A DNA stretch of 64,000 bases from NVTR01 sp036480115 (GTDB taxonomy: Bacteria > Pseudomonadota > Alphaproteobacteria > Rhodobacterales > Rhodobacteraceae), in the NCBI GenBank assembly GCA_965224795.1, contig CBDDAE010000002.1, positions 372,001-436,000 on the forward strand, written 5' to 3'. Below the pieces are notes generated by a model, which was given only the letters and a program-made list of their open reading frames with translations, was not told the origin of the DNA and did not search any database. The stretch's first letter is position 1. Each line of letters opens with the position of its first letter. The translations under genes and the position numbers were made by a program. This document shows, piece by piece, positions 1-8,237 of the stretch.

Positions 1-74
1 ACAAATTGTTAACCAATCTCAATGAAAACTAACCAAGACGAGTCAAATACAACACAAAAAAATAAAGAGGTTCC

Positions 75-1463
75 ATGCCAGGGCGCATACTAATTGCAGA
101 CGATGTTGCCACCAACCGCATCGTCCTAAAAGTCAAACTTTCAGCTGCTTCCTACGATATTATTCAGGCGGCCAATCAGGTTGAGCTAATGGAACAGGCC
201 CGTCTGGGTGCCCCCGACCTGATCATCCTGGATGGCAATTTTCATATCGACCGTGGCATCGATATTTGCCAGGAATTAAAGGAAAATCCAGCCACTGCGG
301 CAATCCCGGTAATGATCCTTGCCGCTGATTTTAGCGCAGCCGATCGGCTGGCTGCGCTGCATGTGGGCGCCTGTGATGTATTGAACAAGCCGATTCCGGA
401 CAATGCACTTTTGGCGAGGGTGCGAAACGCCATGCGGGTGCGTGGCGTCGAGGCGGAATTGCAGCTTCGCGAAGACACTGCCATTGAGCTGGGCTTTCAG
501 GAATCACCAAGGCCGTTCCAGCGACCTGCCCAAATTTTAGTGGTGAATGGTGCAAAAATTCAGAATTTGGACTGGCAAACGGCGTTTGAAACGGCCAATC
601 CTTGTACCATACATCTGGTGGGTCATGGCAGCGTTCTGGAGACCATCACCCAGAAAAAACTGACCCCGGATATTGTCCTACTGCCAACGCAAATCAACGG
701 CAAAAATGATGGACTAGTTCTGTTAGCGGAACTGCGTAGTCGTGTTGAAACCCAACATGCAGCGATAATTCTAGTTGAAGAAAGCCGCGAAAACAGTGCC
801 GCCATATCGGCGCTGGATATGGGGGCAAGCGAAGTGATTGATGCCAAAACACCGCCCGCTGAATTTGCTTTTCGCCTGACCAGACAATTGCATCGCAAGA
901 AAAAGGCCGACCAGTTGCGCAGCGCTTTGGCCGACGGATTGCGCCTGGCTGTGACCGATCCTCTGACAGGGTTGTTTAACCGACGCTACGCCTTCCCGCA
1001 CATGTCGCGCATCGCCAAAAAATCCAACAAAGCAGGCAGCCCATTTGCTGTGATGGTTTTGGATCTGGACCGTTTCAAAAATGTTAATGATACCTACGGC
1101 CACGGGGCCGGTGATCTGGTTTTGCAAGAAGTTGCCCAGCGACTGAAGGCCAATGTGCGCAGTGTTGATATGATCGCCCGCATCGGTGGCGAAGAATTCT
1201 TGGTGGTGATGCCGGATACCGGGTTAAAGGCCGCCAGGGTGGCTGCTGAACGGTTGCGCAGCGTAACTGGTGCATCACCTATTTCGCTTCCGGGGTCAGG
1301 GGGCGCAATTTGCGTCACCACCAGTATCGGTGTTTCAATTGGCGGGTTACAAGGTCAGGTGGAGGCAAGCGTAGAAGCCATGGTGGAACGCGCCGATCAG
1401 GCGTTGTTGGGGGCAAAATCCACCGGTCGAAACCAGGTCATTATTGAACGCAACGCCGCCTGA
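75..1463 (+). CDS. pleD: PleD-like diguanylate cyclase response regulator (REC-REC-GGDEF)
   Basis: Makes cyclic di-GMP from two GTP. Residues 1-120 form a receiver with acidic pair D9/D10, phospho-acceptor D53 and K105 in NKPI; the usual Ser/Thr near residue 83 is Ala. Residues about 150-275 are a second, degenerate receiver. The cyclase domain has active-site GGEEF starting at residue 371, and an RSVD inhibitory I-site five residues before it, so product feedback inhibition is expected. Length (462 aa) and order match Caulobacter PleD. The ATG at 75 follows an AAAGAGG ribosome site. In relatives divK often lies just upstream, which is outside this window. Convergent with the next gene, with two bases between them. 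Confidence 0.95.
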   Translation: MPGRILIADDVATNRIVLKVKLSAASYDIIQAANQVELMEQARLGAPDLIILDGNFHIDRGIDICQELKENPATAAIPVMILAADFSAADRLAALHVGACDVLNKPIPDNALLARVRNAMRVRGVEAELQLREDTAIELGFQESPRPFQRPAQILVVNGAKIQNLDWQTAFETANPCTIHLVGHGSVLETITQKKLTPDIVLLPTQINGKNDGLVLLAELRSRVETQHAAIILVEESRENSAAISALDMGASEVIDAKTPPAEFAFRLTRQLHRKKKADQLRSALADGLRLAVTDPLTGLFNRRYAFPHMSRIAKKSNKAGSPFAVMVLDLDRFKNVNDTYGHGAGDLVLQEVAQRLKANVRSVDMIARIGGEEFLVVMPDTGLKAARVAAERLRSVTGASPISLPGSGGAICVTTSIGVSIGGLQGQVEASVEAMVERADQALLGAKSTGRNQVIIERNAA

Positions 1464-1465
1464 CA

Positions 1466-1966
1466 TCAGTTGCTTTTTGGGGCACGGCGCAGGGAACGTT
1501 CCAGCCGATCAGCGTACTTGGCGCGCTCATCATCAGTCATTTCGGCGATTTGCGACAGGAATAACGTTTTGCCAATATCCTGACGCTCTTGCAGGCGGCT
1601 TTGCTGTTGGGAAAGAATTTCAGACACAGTTTCCGGCTTATATGGGCTTTGGCGCAAGGCCTCCAGCATCAACACCAAATGGGCGCGAAAATCGGCCCGG
1701 TTGGCGCGCAGATCTGGGCCAAGTTCACCCATGGCACTGGTGATTTGTTGACGGTCATCTTTAGACAGCGCACGCGCGTAAGGCCCGTAGCCAAGATCAT
1801 AAAGCGGCGGGGCCGATGCACGGCGAATATGGTCCGGCGGACCGCCCCGAAAAATTGCACCTGCAATCATGCCCACGATCAACAGGTTCAACGCAAGTGA
1901 TGCAACCAAAAGCAAACGCAACCAGCGAGAACCAGATTTTTTCGGGGGTAAGGTTTCGTTTTCCAT
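1466..1966 (-). CDS. CpxP/ZraP-like periplasmic heavy-metal sensor protein
   Basis: 166 aa. A short cytoplasmic N-terminus is followed by one hydrophobic segment (about residues 17-42), then a charged, helical, Gln/Arg-rich periplasmic domain typical of the heavy-metal-resistance (CpxP/ZraP-like) family. These proteins buffer envelope metal or misfolded protein and often feed a sigma or two-component system. It is the last gene of a three-gene minus-strand unit with the sigma factor and its partner, separated by only three bases, so it is probably co-transcribed and may report envelope status to that sigma factor (inference). No metal-binding His/Cys cluster is obvious. Confidence 0.8.
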   Translation of the reverse strand: MENETLPPKKSGSRWLRLLLVASLALNLLIVGMIAGAIFRGGPPDHIRRASAPPLYDLGYGPYARALSKDDRQQITSAMGELGPDLRANRADFRAHLVLMLEALRQSPYKPETVSEILSQQQSRLQERQDIGKTLFLSQIAEMTDDERAKYADRLERSLRRAPKSN

Positions 1967-1969
1967 CGG

Positions 1970-2353
1970 CTACCCTTCCTCCTGAAAATCGCTGAACACA
2001 GGCATAAAATCCGCCAACTCGTAGCTGGCATCAGAAATAATAAGCCCCGATGACAGCGTGCTTACACTATCAGGCGAAGCATACCCGATCCAAATCCCCG
2101 CCAAGGTCGCTGTCGTTAGCCCGGCAAATGTGGGCCAACCGCCCAGACCCAACAAAATTCTACGCCAAAAGCCGCCTGTGTCAGGTGTGGTTCGCCTAAT
2201 CAAGGTGCTATTGAGCTGGTCAGCCGTATGATCCGCATCCTGAATGATACGTGACATCAACTGCTCCGAAGGCTGCACCACCACTTTGCTTTCCTGCTCT
2301 AGCAGGGCATCAAGGTCGATTTGTTCAAAGGCATTATTATCCGTCATTTTCAT
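1970..2353 (-). CDS. Membrane-anchored partner of ECF sigma factor (possible anti-sigma)
   Basis: 127 aa. A soluble acidic N-terminal half (about 1-65) precedes one hydrophobic segment near residues 78-95 and a short acidic tail. The start overlaps the 3' end of the sigma-factor gene by 17 bases, which suggests translational coupling. Size, single membrane span and place next to an ECF sigma gene fit an anti-sigma or sigma-modulating protein, but no zinc-binding anti-sigma motif is visible. Homologues in Rhodobacterales are, as I recall, often mis-named dihydroorotate dehydrogenase; nothing here resembles that enzyme. Confidence 0.65.
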   Translation of the reverse strand: MKMTDNNAFEQIDLDALLEQESKVVVQPSEQLMSRIIQDADHTADQLNSTLIRRTTPDTGGFWRRILLGLGGWPTFAGLTTATLAGIWIGYASPDSVSTLSSGLIISDASYELADFMPVFSDFQEEG

Positions 2354-2924
2354 ATCCCAATTCTGCGCGCCGTCCCGTCAAGGCCTGGCTTAACGCCCGT
2401 TTTCCGCGCGCTGTCAGACTTTCAACTGCTTCGACGCCTAAGTCCATTACCTGCGCTATCTCTGGGTTTGAAAACCCTTCTATATGGCGCAAAACCACAG
2501 CCATTCGCTGCCGGTCCGGCAATTTTTCCAATGCTTGGCGCAAAGCTAATTGTCGCGCCTGATCTATCATTCCATCCACCGCCGAAGGCTTGTCATCGGC
2601 CGGTTCTGCAATTTCATCCAGTGCTACACCACGTTTTTTGCGCAACCGATCGGTGCAAAGGTTTGAAACGACGCGGTACAACCAAGTGGTCACCTTAGCT
2701 TCCCCCTGTCGCCAATCCGGGGCAATTTTCCAAAGCCGCAACATGGCTTCCTGCGCTACATCTTCGGCCTCGGCGTGATCCCCCAGCATCCGGCTGGCAA
2801 ACCCAAGAACCCTTGGGGTCAGGCGCTGGGTCAGGGCATGCGCCGCCGCTTTGTCACCGTTGCCATACGCCACCAACAGGGCGTCATCAGATACTTCAGT
2901 CAGGGCGTCAAACGGCATGTTCAT
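2337..2924 (-). CDS. ECF-type RNA polymerase sigma factor
   Basis: About 195 aa. Region 2 is seen in the GDHAEAEDVAQEAMLRLWK segment and region 4 in LPDRQRMAVVLRHIEGFSNPEIA followed by a helix-turn-helix. It directs RNA polymerase to a stress regulon. The frame is open back to a GTG at 2969, but the ATG at 2924 was chosen because the family normally begins shortly before the MPFDAL-like segment and the extension would run into the upstream terminator hairpin. First gene of a unit with the membrane partner and the CpxP-like sensor. Start uncertain. Confidence 0.9.
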   Translation of the reverse strand: MNMPFDALTEVSDDALLVAYGNGDKAAAHALTQRLTPRVLGFASRMLGDHAEAEDVAQEAMLRLWKIAPDWRQGEAKVTTWLYRVVSNLCTDRLRKKRGVALDEIAEPADDKPSAVDGMIDQARQLALRQALEKLPDRQRMAVVLRHIEGFSNPEIAQVMDLGVEAVESLTARGKRALSQALTGRRAELGYENDG

Positions 2925-2960
2925 TGTCCAGATTGAATATCCCGATTTGACAGGTTGTAC

Positions 2961-2999
2961 AAATAGCACCGGCGCCCAAGGGGGATAGGACGCCGGTGC
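2961..2999 (-). terminator. Hairpin terminator after the EF-hand gene
   Basis: Perfect nine-base arms GCACCGGCG / CGCCGGTGC at 2966-2974 and 2991-2999 with a 16-base loop. On the minus strand the stem is followed by TATTT. It begins seven bases after the stop of the EF-hand gene and separates it from the sigma operon. Confidence 0.65.
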
Positions 3000-3005
3000 C
3001 CGGTT

Positions 3006-3512
3006 TCAACCACCGTTGCGGTGATTTCCAAAGCCTTTGTGGCCAAAGCGTCCGCCCCTTTGGGCGTGGTTCTGGGCCTGTTCATATTCCTGCGCTGAAA
3101 TCACGCCATCATTGTCACCGTCCAGCCGCGTAAACATCATCTCGGCGCGGGTATCGGCCATTTCGGCCTGGCTAAGTGATCCGTCACCATCGCTGTCACG
3201 CCATTCCAACATACGCGCAAACATCATTTCGGCCCGCTGGCCAGCGTGTTGTTCAGCTGCCGTTGCGCTTTCCTGTGCCGAAATAACGCCGTCGCCATTA
3301 GTATCAATGCCATTGAACCGGGCGGTGGCCTGTGCCTGCATTTCGGCAATGCTTAGGTTTCCATCACCATCCGCATCAAGTTCTGTGAAACTTGGCCGCT
3401 CCATGTGCATTGGGCCGAAACCCGGTCCTTTGGCATAGGCCACGGCACCAACCAACATTGCTGACGCTGTGATCCCCAGTACAATTGTTATTTTCAAATT
3501 CTTACGTTTCAT
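3006..3512 (-). CDS. Secreted EF-hand calcium-binding protein
   Basis: 168 aa from the ATG at 3512 (GGAAA ribosome site upstream; the frame is open further but that part lacks a signal). Residues 1-27 form a signal peptide with a membrane-length core. Four EF-hand loops follow: DADGDGNLSIAE, DTNGDGVISAQE, DSDGDGSLSQAE and DGDNDGVISAQE, each keeping the Asp/Asn ligands at loop positions 1, 3 and 5 and a Glu at 12. It ends in a Gly/His/Arg-rich tail. Probably periplasmic, binding calcium or another divalent cation. Upstream of and co-directional with the ECF operon, but separated from it by a terminator, so joint function is only suggested. Confidence 0.85.
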   Translation of the reverse strand: MKRKNLKITIVLGITASAMLVGAVAYAKGPGFGPMHMERPSFTELDADGDGNLSIAEMQAQATARFNGIDTNGDGVISAQESATAAEQHAGQRAEMMFARMLEWRDSDGDGSLSQAEMADTRAEMMFTRLDGDNDGVISAQEYEQAQNHAQRGGRFGHKGFGNHRNGG

Positions 3513-3720
3513 TCGGTTTCCGATCTTCAAAACTTGCTTGATTAACAGGGCGTTTCCTGCGCTTTCATGGTTTTCAAACGCGCGACCGGAATATTTCCGT
3601 CGAAAATTCTTAACTGAATTGGGGTTTAGTTTGCGACATCGCGACGCGGGGACAATTCGCGGCCTTACTATTGGGCTTTGTGGCCCATATTTAATCTGGA
3701 TGGACAAATCAGAGGCCACA

Positions 3721-4110
3721 ATGAACCTGCAAACTGACCCGCAAACAGATCGCCCCCTGCGCCCAACCCTGTGGCGCGGCTGGCGGCGACGGTGCCCAAA
3801 TTGCGGAAATGGGCCGCTATTGCGCAGCTATCTGCAGGTTCGCGATGACTGTGCTATCTGTGATGAAGCTTTGCATCATCACCGGGCGGATGACGGGCCC
3901 GCCTATCTGACCATTTTGATCGTCGGCCACATTCTGGCACCAACCTTAATGTGGGCGTTCATCAAATTTCGCCCCGATCCCCTGATCCTGGCAACTTTGT
4001 TTACAATTGGCGCGGTGACTTTGTCGCTCTATCTTTTACCCCGGCTAAAGGGCATGGTCGTCGCATTTCAGTGGGCCAAACGCATGCATGGTTTTGGGGA
4101 AGGCCCCTAG
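3721..4110 (+). CDS. DUF983 family membrane protein
   Basis: 129 aa. A basic N-terminus is followed by a zinc-ribbon-like pair CPNCG ... CAICD (about residues 24-27 and 44-48), then two transmembrane segments. This matches DUF983, a small alphaproteobacterial membrane family of unknown role. ATG at 3721 follows AGAGG at a good distance; an in-frame ATG at 3700 has no better ribosome site. The Nudix gene begins 25 bases downstream, so the two may be co-transcribed. Confidence 0.85.
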   Translation: MNLQTDPQTDRPLRPTLWRGWRRRCPNCGNGPLLRSYLQVRDDCAICDEALHHHRADDGPAYLTILIVGHILAPTLMWAFIKFRPDPLILATLFTIGAVTLSLYLLPRLKGMVVAFQWAKRMHGFGEGP

Positions 4111-4135
4111 GTAGAATTTTTGATCAGGGGGATTA

Positions 4136-4834
4136 GTGGGCAAGATTAAGATAAAGGATGCAGCCACCGTTATTTTGCTGCGCGATGTGGCGTCACACCC
4201 GCGGGTGTTGATGGGACAACGCGGGGCCAATGCAGCCTTTATGCCCAATAAATTCGTGTTTCCCGGCGGTGCGGTTGATCCGGGGGATGGGCAGATTGCA
4301 CTGGCGCGCCCCTTTTCAAGCGAAAACGAAAAAAACTTATCAGAGGTCGCTCATCTGACCCCCAATGCTTTGGCTGCGGCCGCCATCCGTGAACTTTGGG
4401 AAGAAGCCGGATTAATATTAGGGACCAAAGGGGCATGGGAAGGTACTGTGCCAGCCGATTGGCAAAGCTTTGCCGCTACCGGTCATATCCCCTCAGCTGA
4501 AATGTTGCATTTCGTATTTCGCGCCATTACCCCGCCGCAGCGGCCCCGGCGCTTTGACGCCCGGTTTTTTCTGGTTGATGCCAGTGCTTTGGCCAGTGAA
4601 GCGGATGATTTTTCTGCCGCCAGTGATGAACTTACGCATTTACAATGGGTGCCACTGGATAAAGCCCGCGATTTTGATCTGCCGTTTGTAACTGAGGTCG
4701 TGCTGGCCGAAGTCGCCGCCACCCTTCCCCATATCGGCCCGCCCAGATCGGTACCGTTTTTCAACAATACCGATGAACAAAACCTGTTTGAACGCCTTGT
4801 CGGTCAATCACCGCTTGGTGGACTAAAAGCTTAA
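4136..4834 (+). CDS. Nudix hydrolase (NUDT7/NUDT19-like)
   Basis: 232 aa, GTG start. The Nudix box is split: FPGGAVDPGD near residue 45 and RELWEEAGL near residue 86, with an insert of about 30 residues between the Gly-rich part and the REUxEE helix, as in the RNU8/NUDT19 branch that acts on CoA- or nucleoside-diphosphate-linked compounds. The exact substrate cannot be read from sequence. It follows DUF983 closely and its 3' end overlaps the convergent EamA gene by 12 bases. Confidence 0.88.
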   Translation: MGKIKIKDAATVILLRDVASHPRVLMGQRGANAAFMPNKFVFPGGAVDPGDGQIALARPFSSENEKNLSEVAHLTPNALAAAAIRELWEEAGLILGTKGAWEGTVPADWQSFAATGHIPSAEMLHFVFRAITPPQRPRRFDARFFLVDASALASEADDFSAASDELTHLQWVPLDKARDFDLPFVTEVVLAEVAATLPHIGPPRSVPFFNNTDEQNLFERLVGQSPLGGLKA

Positions 4835-5731
4835 TACCAGCACCAGAATACTTGCCAATAACAGGCCAATCCCCGTCAGTTCGCGCGTGGTAATTTTTTC
4901 TTGGAAAAATAATACAGAAGCGATCACACTTAGCACCAGTTCCACCTGTCCGACCGCCTTTACATATGCAGCGTTTTGTAAGGTAAAGGCCACAAACCAC
5001 AGGAAGCTGCCGATCATTGATGTTATTCCAACCAGCGCCGCCACCCGCCAGGCGGCAAACACTGCGCGGATTTCGGCGCGGTCACGCAGCATTAACCACA
5101 GGGCCATGGCACTGCTTTGGCTGGCTGTGACGACCATCAGCGTGAACCCGGCCCGCAAAGTCACATTGCCGCCCTCCAGCCCCAGCGACGCGCCACGATA
5201 GCCCACTGCCGAAAACCCAAACAACAGCCCTGACAGCAGACCAAGCCCAGCCGCCCGGTTGAAAAACCGGCCCAGTCCGGGACGGACTTGTGCCGATTTG
5301 GGCGGATCAGCCAGCAATAGAACCGCCACGAATCCAATCAAAATTGCCACCGTGCCGAACATTGACAACCGATCGCCCAGTACCAGAAACCCGACAATCG
5401 CCGATTGCAACACTTCGGTTTTCTTAAACGTGATCCCAACGGCAAAATTGCGCTGAGCAAATAGCGCCACAACACACAGTGTAGCCAATATCTGCGCCAA
5501 TCCGCCGCCAAGGGCAAAGGCCCAAAAACTAGGGGACGTGGTGGGGATACCCTGCCCCGACACCCGGGTATAAAGGAAAAACAACACTGCCACCAAAGGC
5601 GCTGAATAGATAAAGCGCGAAAACGTCGCCCCGGCGGTTGAAAGCCGGGTCGATTTCAAGTGCTTTTGCAACATGAAACGCACAGTTTGTGCCGTGGCAG
5701 CCGCCAGCGATATGGGGATCCAGGTTAACAT
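4823..5731 (-). CDS. EamA/DMT-family transporter
   Basis: 302 aa of almost continuous hydrophobic segments, about ten spans arranged as two five-helix halves, as in the drug/metabolite transporter superfamily. The final repeat ends with the typical FFQEKITTRELTGIGLLLASI-type helix pair near residues 272-298. Substrate unknown; relatives export amino acids, metabolites or drugs. It lies 20 bases after the desaturase gene on the same strand and may be co-transcribed with it. Confidence 0.88.
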   Translation of the reverse strand: MLTWIPISLAAATAQTVRFMLQKHLKSTRLSTAGATFSRFIYSAPLVAVLFFLYTRVSGQGIPTTSPSFWAFALGGGLAQILATLCVVALFAQRNFAVGITFKKTEVLQSAIVGFLVLGDRLSMFGTVAILIGFVAVLLLADPPKSAQVRPGLGRFFNRAAGLGLLSGLLFGFSAVGYRGASLGLEGGNVTLRAGFTLMVVTASQSSAMALWLMLRDRAEIRAVFAAWRVAALVGITSMIGSFLWFVAFTLQNAAYVKAVGQVELVLSVIASVLFFQEKITTRELTGIGLLLASILVLVLSF

Positions 5732-5751
5732 GGGCCCGGTGTGCCACAGGA

Positions 5752-6660
5752 TCAGTCCTGCGGCCAGAGAGGATGCGCAATTGGGTCTTTTGCATGGAAG
5801 AAATACGCCCGGAAAACCTGCCAGTAGGATCGGTAGTAATAGCTGTCATTACGCTTCAGGTAATGGTCTTTGTTGTCGGCAAACTGTTTGGGAAGCGCGT
5901 ACCAGGGCATACGCGGATGGGTGTGATGCACCACGTGCAGATTATTGTTCAAAAACAAAAATGCCAGCGGCCCGCGATCTTCGATCAGCACCGTACGTGC
6001 GCGCGCCAAATCATGGGCGCGGTGCTCTAGAAAAGTACGTATTTTCACGATCGACAACCCGATATAAGCTGAAATAAAATACGCCCAGACCGGCATTTGC
6101 GCCATATATCCCAGCCACAGCCCCAACACTATCAACGACGGCACATGCCAGATCCAGCCCATCAAAACCTGACGGTTTCCAGCCCGGATTGCACACCAGT
6201 CAGCCCGCATAAAGACCACCTGGGACACCAGTACACCAATGGTAAGGCGCCCCATCAGGGTGTTGTTAAACAATAGCACCAATCGCGTCAGTAACGGGGT
6301 TGTTTGCCAGACAGCCGGATCAAGAAAATTGGATTCCGGATCATCGTAAGGATCGGTCAGGCGTTCATCGCGGTGATGCTCCAGATGTGAATCGCGAAAC
6401 CGTAGGTAAGGCACAGCAATGGTCAGGGCTGGAAAAACAGCCGCTTCACTGATCCAAGCTGATCGAAACGGGTGTCCATGTAGCACCTCATGTTGCAGGG
6501 AGCTAAACATAGCTATGGCCAGCCCGGTAACAATTACTGCCGTCGTCAGTGACAGTTGGACCAGACCAGTAGTAGCTAATCCCCAAACTCCGTAGCAGAG
6601 CAGTAACAGCAATGCGGTCGGCCACTCTACCAATGGGCGTTTCTTAGAATTTTCAGACAT
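5752..6660 (-). CDS. Membrane fatty acid desaturase
   Basis: 302 aa from the ATG at 6660. Three histidine boxes bind the di-iron centre: HEVLHG, HLEHH and HVVHHTHP. Several transmembrane helices lie between. It introduces double bonds (or hydroxylates) in acyl chains or related lipids; the compact form and HVVHHTHP box are typical of bacterial desaturase/hydroxylase-like members. The start overlaps the stop of the DUF2061 gene by eight bases (ATGTCTGA), so translational coupling is likely. An in-frame ATG at 6696 lies inside that gene and is less likely. Confidence 0.9.
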   Translation of the reverse strand: MSENSKKRPLVEWPTALLLLLCYGVWGLATTGLVQLSLTTAVIVTGLAIAMFSSLQHEVLHGHPFRSAWISEAAVFPALTIAVPYLRFRDSHLEHHRDERLTDPYDDPESNFLDPAVWQTTPLLTRLVLLFNNTLMGRLTIGVLVSQVVFMRADWCAIRAGNRQVLMGWIWHVPSLIVLGLWLGYMAQMPVWAYFISAYIGLSIVKIRTFLEHRAHDLARARTVLIEDRGPLAFLFLNNNLHVVHHTHPRMPWYALPKQFADNKDHYLKRNDSYYYRSYWQVFRAYFFHAKDPIAHPLWPQD

Positions 6661-6856
6661 TGCGGCCCCAGCTGATTTTTGCCCAAACCCGTTCATAAAA
6701 AAGGTAAAGGCTAAAGCCCATCATGGTATTAATAACCGCGATCTTGCCGCCTGTTGAAACCGAACCGGTCGCCAAATAGCCAACCAAAGCCATGCTTGCC
6801 AAGCCAAACACGTTCCAGATTACTGCTTTCAACAGGGATCGTTTTTTCGTTTCCAA
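6653..6856 (-). CDS. DUF2061 small membrane protein
   Basis: 67 aa with two hydrophobic segments (about 11-30 and 38-54) and the conserved SLLKAVIWN opening and YLFYERVW end of DUF2061, a small predicted membrane family of unknown role. Overlaps the desaturase start, suggesting the two proteins are made together. It faces away from the XRE regulator gene across a 110-base gap. Confidence 0.85.
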   Translation of the reverse strand: METKKRSLLKAVIWNVFGLASMALVGYLATGSVSTGGKIAVINTMMGFSLYLFYERVWAKISWGRNV

Positions 6857-6966
6857 TTTATACTTACCATTTCTGTGTACGAGATTTTTGATACACTGAC
6901 ATTCTGATTTGCAGCAGTCAGAATGTGGTTAACAATTTTAATCTTTTGTGATATTAAACACCAATT

Positions 6967-7821
6967 ATGATTAAAATAGACAAACGTGACCGCGCAAACC
7001 AGTTTCGCCAAAGGTTGACAACAGCCCTGCGTGATCAGGGAACCAGTCAAAGTTCGCTGGCCAAGCAAATTGGCGTTGACCGTTCTACCGTATCGCAACT
7101 TTTGAAAGATAAAGGTGCCCGCCTGCCCAATGCCCAGGTGGTCGGCGAATGTGCGACCGCTCTTGGCGTCTCAGCGGATTGGTTGCTTAGCCTGACCGAA
7201 CGCCCTGAACGCACCGCAGATATTTTGGCCAGCAGCCTGCGGGTAACCAAAGCCCCCAGGGCAATGATTGATGAGCAAATATTTGACTGGCACAAAGAGG
7301 CAGCGGGCTTCAAAATCCGCCATGTGCCGGCTTCCCTGCCCGATATGTTGAAAACCGATGCCATGCTGGCCTGGGAATACACACCGCATTTAGGGCGCTC
7401 TGCTGAACAGGCAATAGGGGCCTCAAAGGATCGGTTGAACTGGATGCGATCCAGCCTGTCAGATTACGAAATAGCCATGCCAAGGCATGAGTTACAGGCG
7501 TTTGCTAAGGCACAAGGATATTACGAAGGGCTGCCTATAGAAATCCGGCGCGACCAGTTGCAGCGTATCCTGAAGCTATATGACCAGTTGTTCCCCAGCA
7601 TGCGGCTGTTTTTGTACGATGCCAGGCGGGTCTGGTCGTCCCCGATAACCATATTTGGGCCGCTATTGGCGGTTTTGTATCTGGGCCATGACTATCTGGC
7701 GTTTCGCGACACCCAAAAAGTTCAGGGCATCACCCGGCATTTTGATTGGCTCGTGCGTGAAGCCGCCGTGCCGGACCGCGAAATCATCGGGTTTGTGGGT
7801 GGATTGCTGGCCGAACTTTAG
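6967..7821 (+). CDS. XRE-family transcriptional regulator
   Basis: 284 aa. Residues about 13-75 are a lambda-repressor-like helix-turn-helix (SQSSLAKQIGVDRSTVSQLL). The remaining 200 residues are a ligand/effector-type domain with no motif I recognise. Transcribed divergently from the DUF2061-desaturase pair, so it may control membrane-lipid desaturation (inference from position). ATG at 6967 with poor ribosome site; a leaderless or weakly translated message is possible. Confidence 0.85.
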   Translation: MIKIDKRDRANQFRQRLTTALRDQGTSQSSLAKQIGVDRSTVSQLLKDKGARLPNAQVVGECATALGVSADWLLSLTERPERTADILASSLRVTKAPRAMIDEQIFDWHKEAAGFKIRHVPASLPDMLKTDAMLAWEYTPHLGRSAEQAIGASKDRLNWMRSSLSDYEIAMPRHELQAFAKAQGYYEGLPIEIRRDQLQRILKLYDQLFPSMRLFLYDARRVWSSPITIFGPLLAVLYLGHDYLAFRDTQKVQGITRHFDWLVREAAVPDREIIGFVGGLLAEL

Positions 7822-7828
7822 GCAGGTG

Positions 7829-8170
7829 CTATTCAATACATAGGGTTGATCGCGCGCCAAGACGGCCCAACACATCATGGCAGCCAAAGAATGGCGTGAT
7901 CGGCGAACAGGTGCCAGAGCGCGCCAGACAAAGCCCCGCACAATCAGTGCTGGCAGTACAGCGTTTGTTGGCGTCCGGAGTGTCTTCATAGCAAACAAAC
8001 GTGCCAGCTGTGGCGCCTTGGCCAAAACGCCCGCCGCGCTGTTGGCAAGCCACAGTTTGGTTTTCGATCAGGTTTGTATCAAATCCGTCCAGACCAAAAT
8101 CCGGGGGTTCGGCTTCGTGCTGGCAAGCGGCCAGAACCAAAAAAAGTCCAAAGGCGATAAATGTTTTCAT
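7829..8170 (-). CDS. Small Cys-rich lipoprotein, unknown function
   Basis: 113 aa from the ATG at 8170, immediately after a GGACAGGTAGG ribosome site. Residues 1-15 are a lipoprotein signal ending in LAAC, so the protein is probably lipidated and anchored to a membrane facing the periplasm. The mature part has several further cysteines (CQQRGG, CYED, CTASTDC, CLA, CSP, CHD, C near the end) that could form disulfides. No family recognised. Convergent with the XRE gene. Confidence 0.7.
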   Translation of the reverse strand: MKTFIAFGLFLVLAACQHEAEPPDFGLDGFDTNLIENQTVACQQRGGRFGQGATAGTFVCYEDTPDANKRCTASTDCAGLCLARSGTCSPITPFFGCHDVLGRLGARSTLCIE

Positions 8171-8237
8171 CCTACCTGTCCTATTCATTGTCCGGGGCAT
8201 CATTCACACTGTCTGAAATCGCGACGGCAATGTCATG

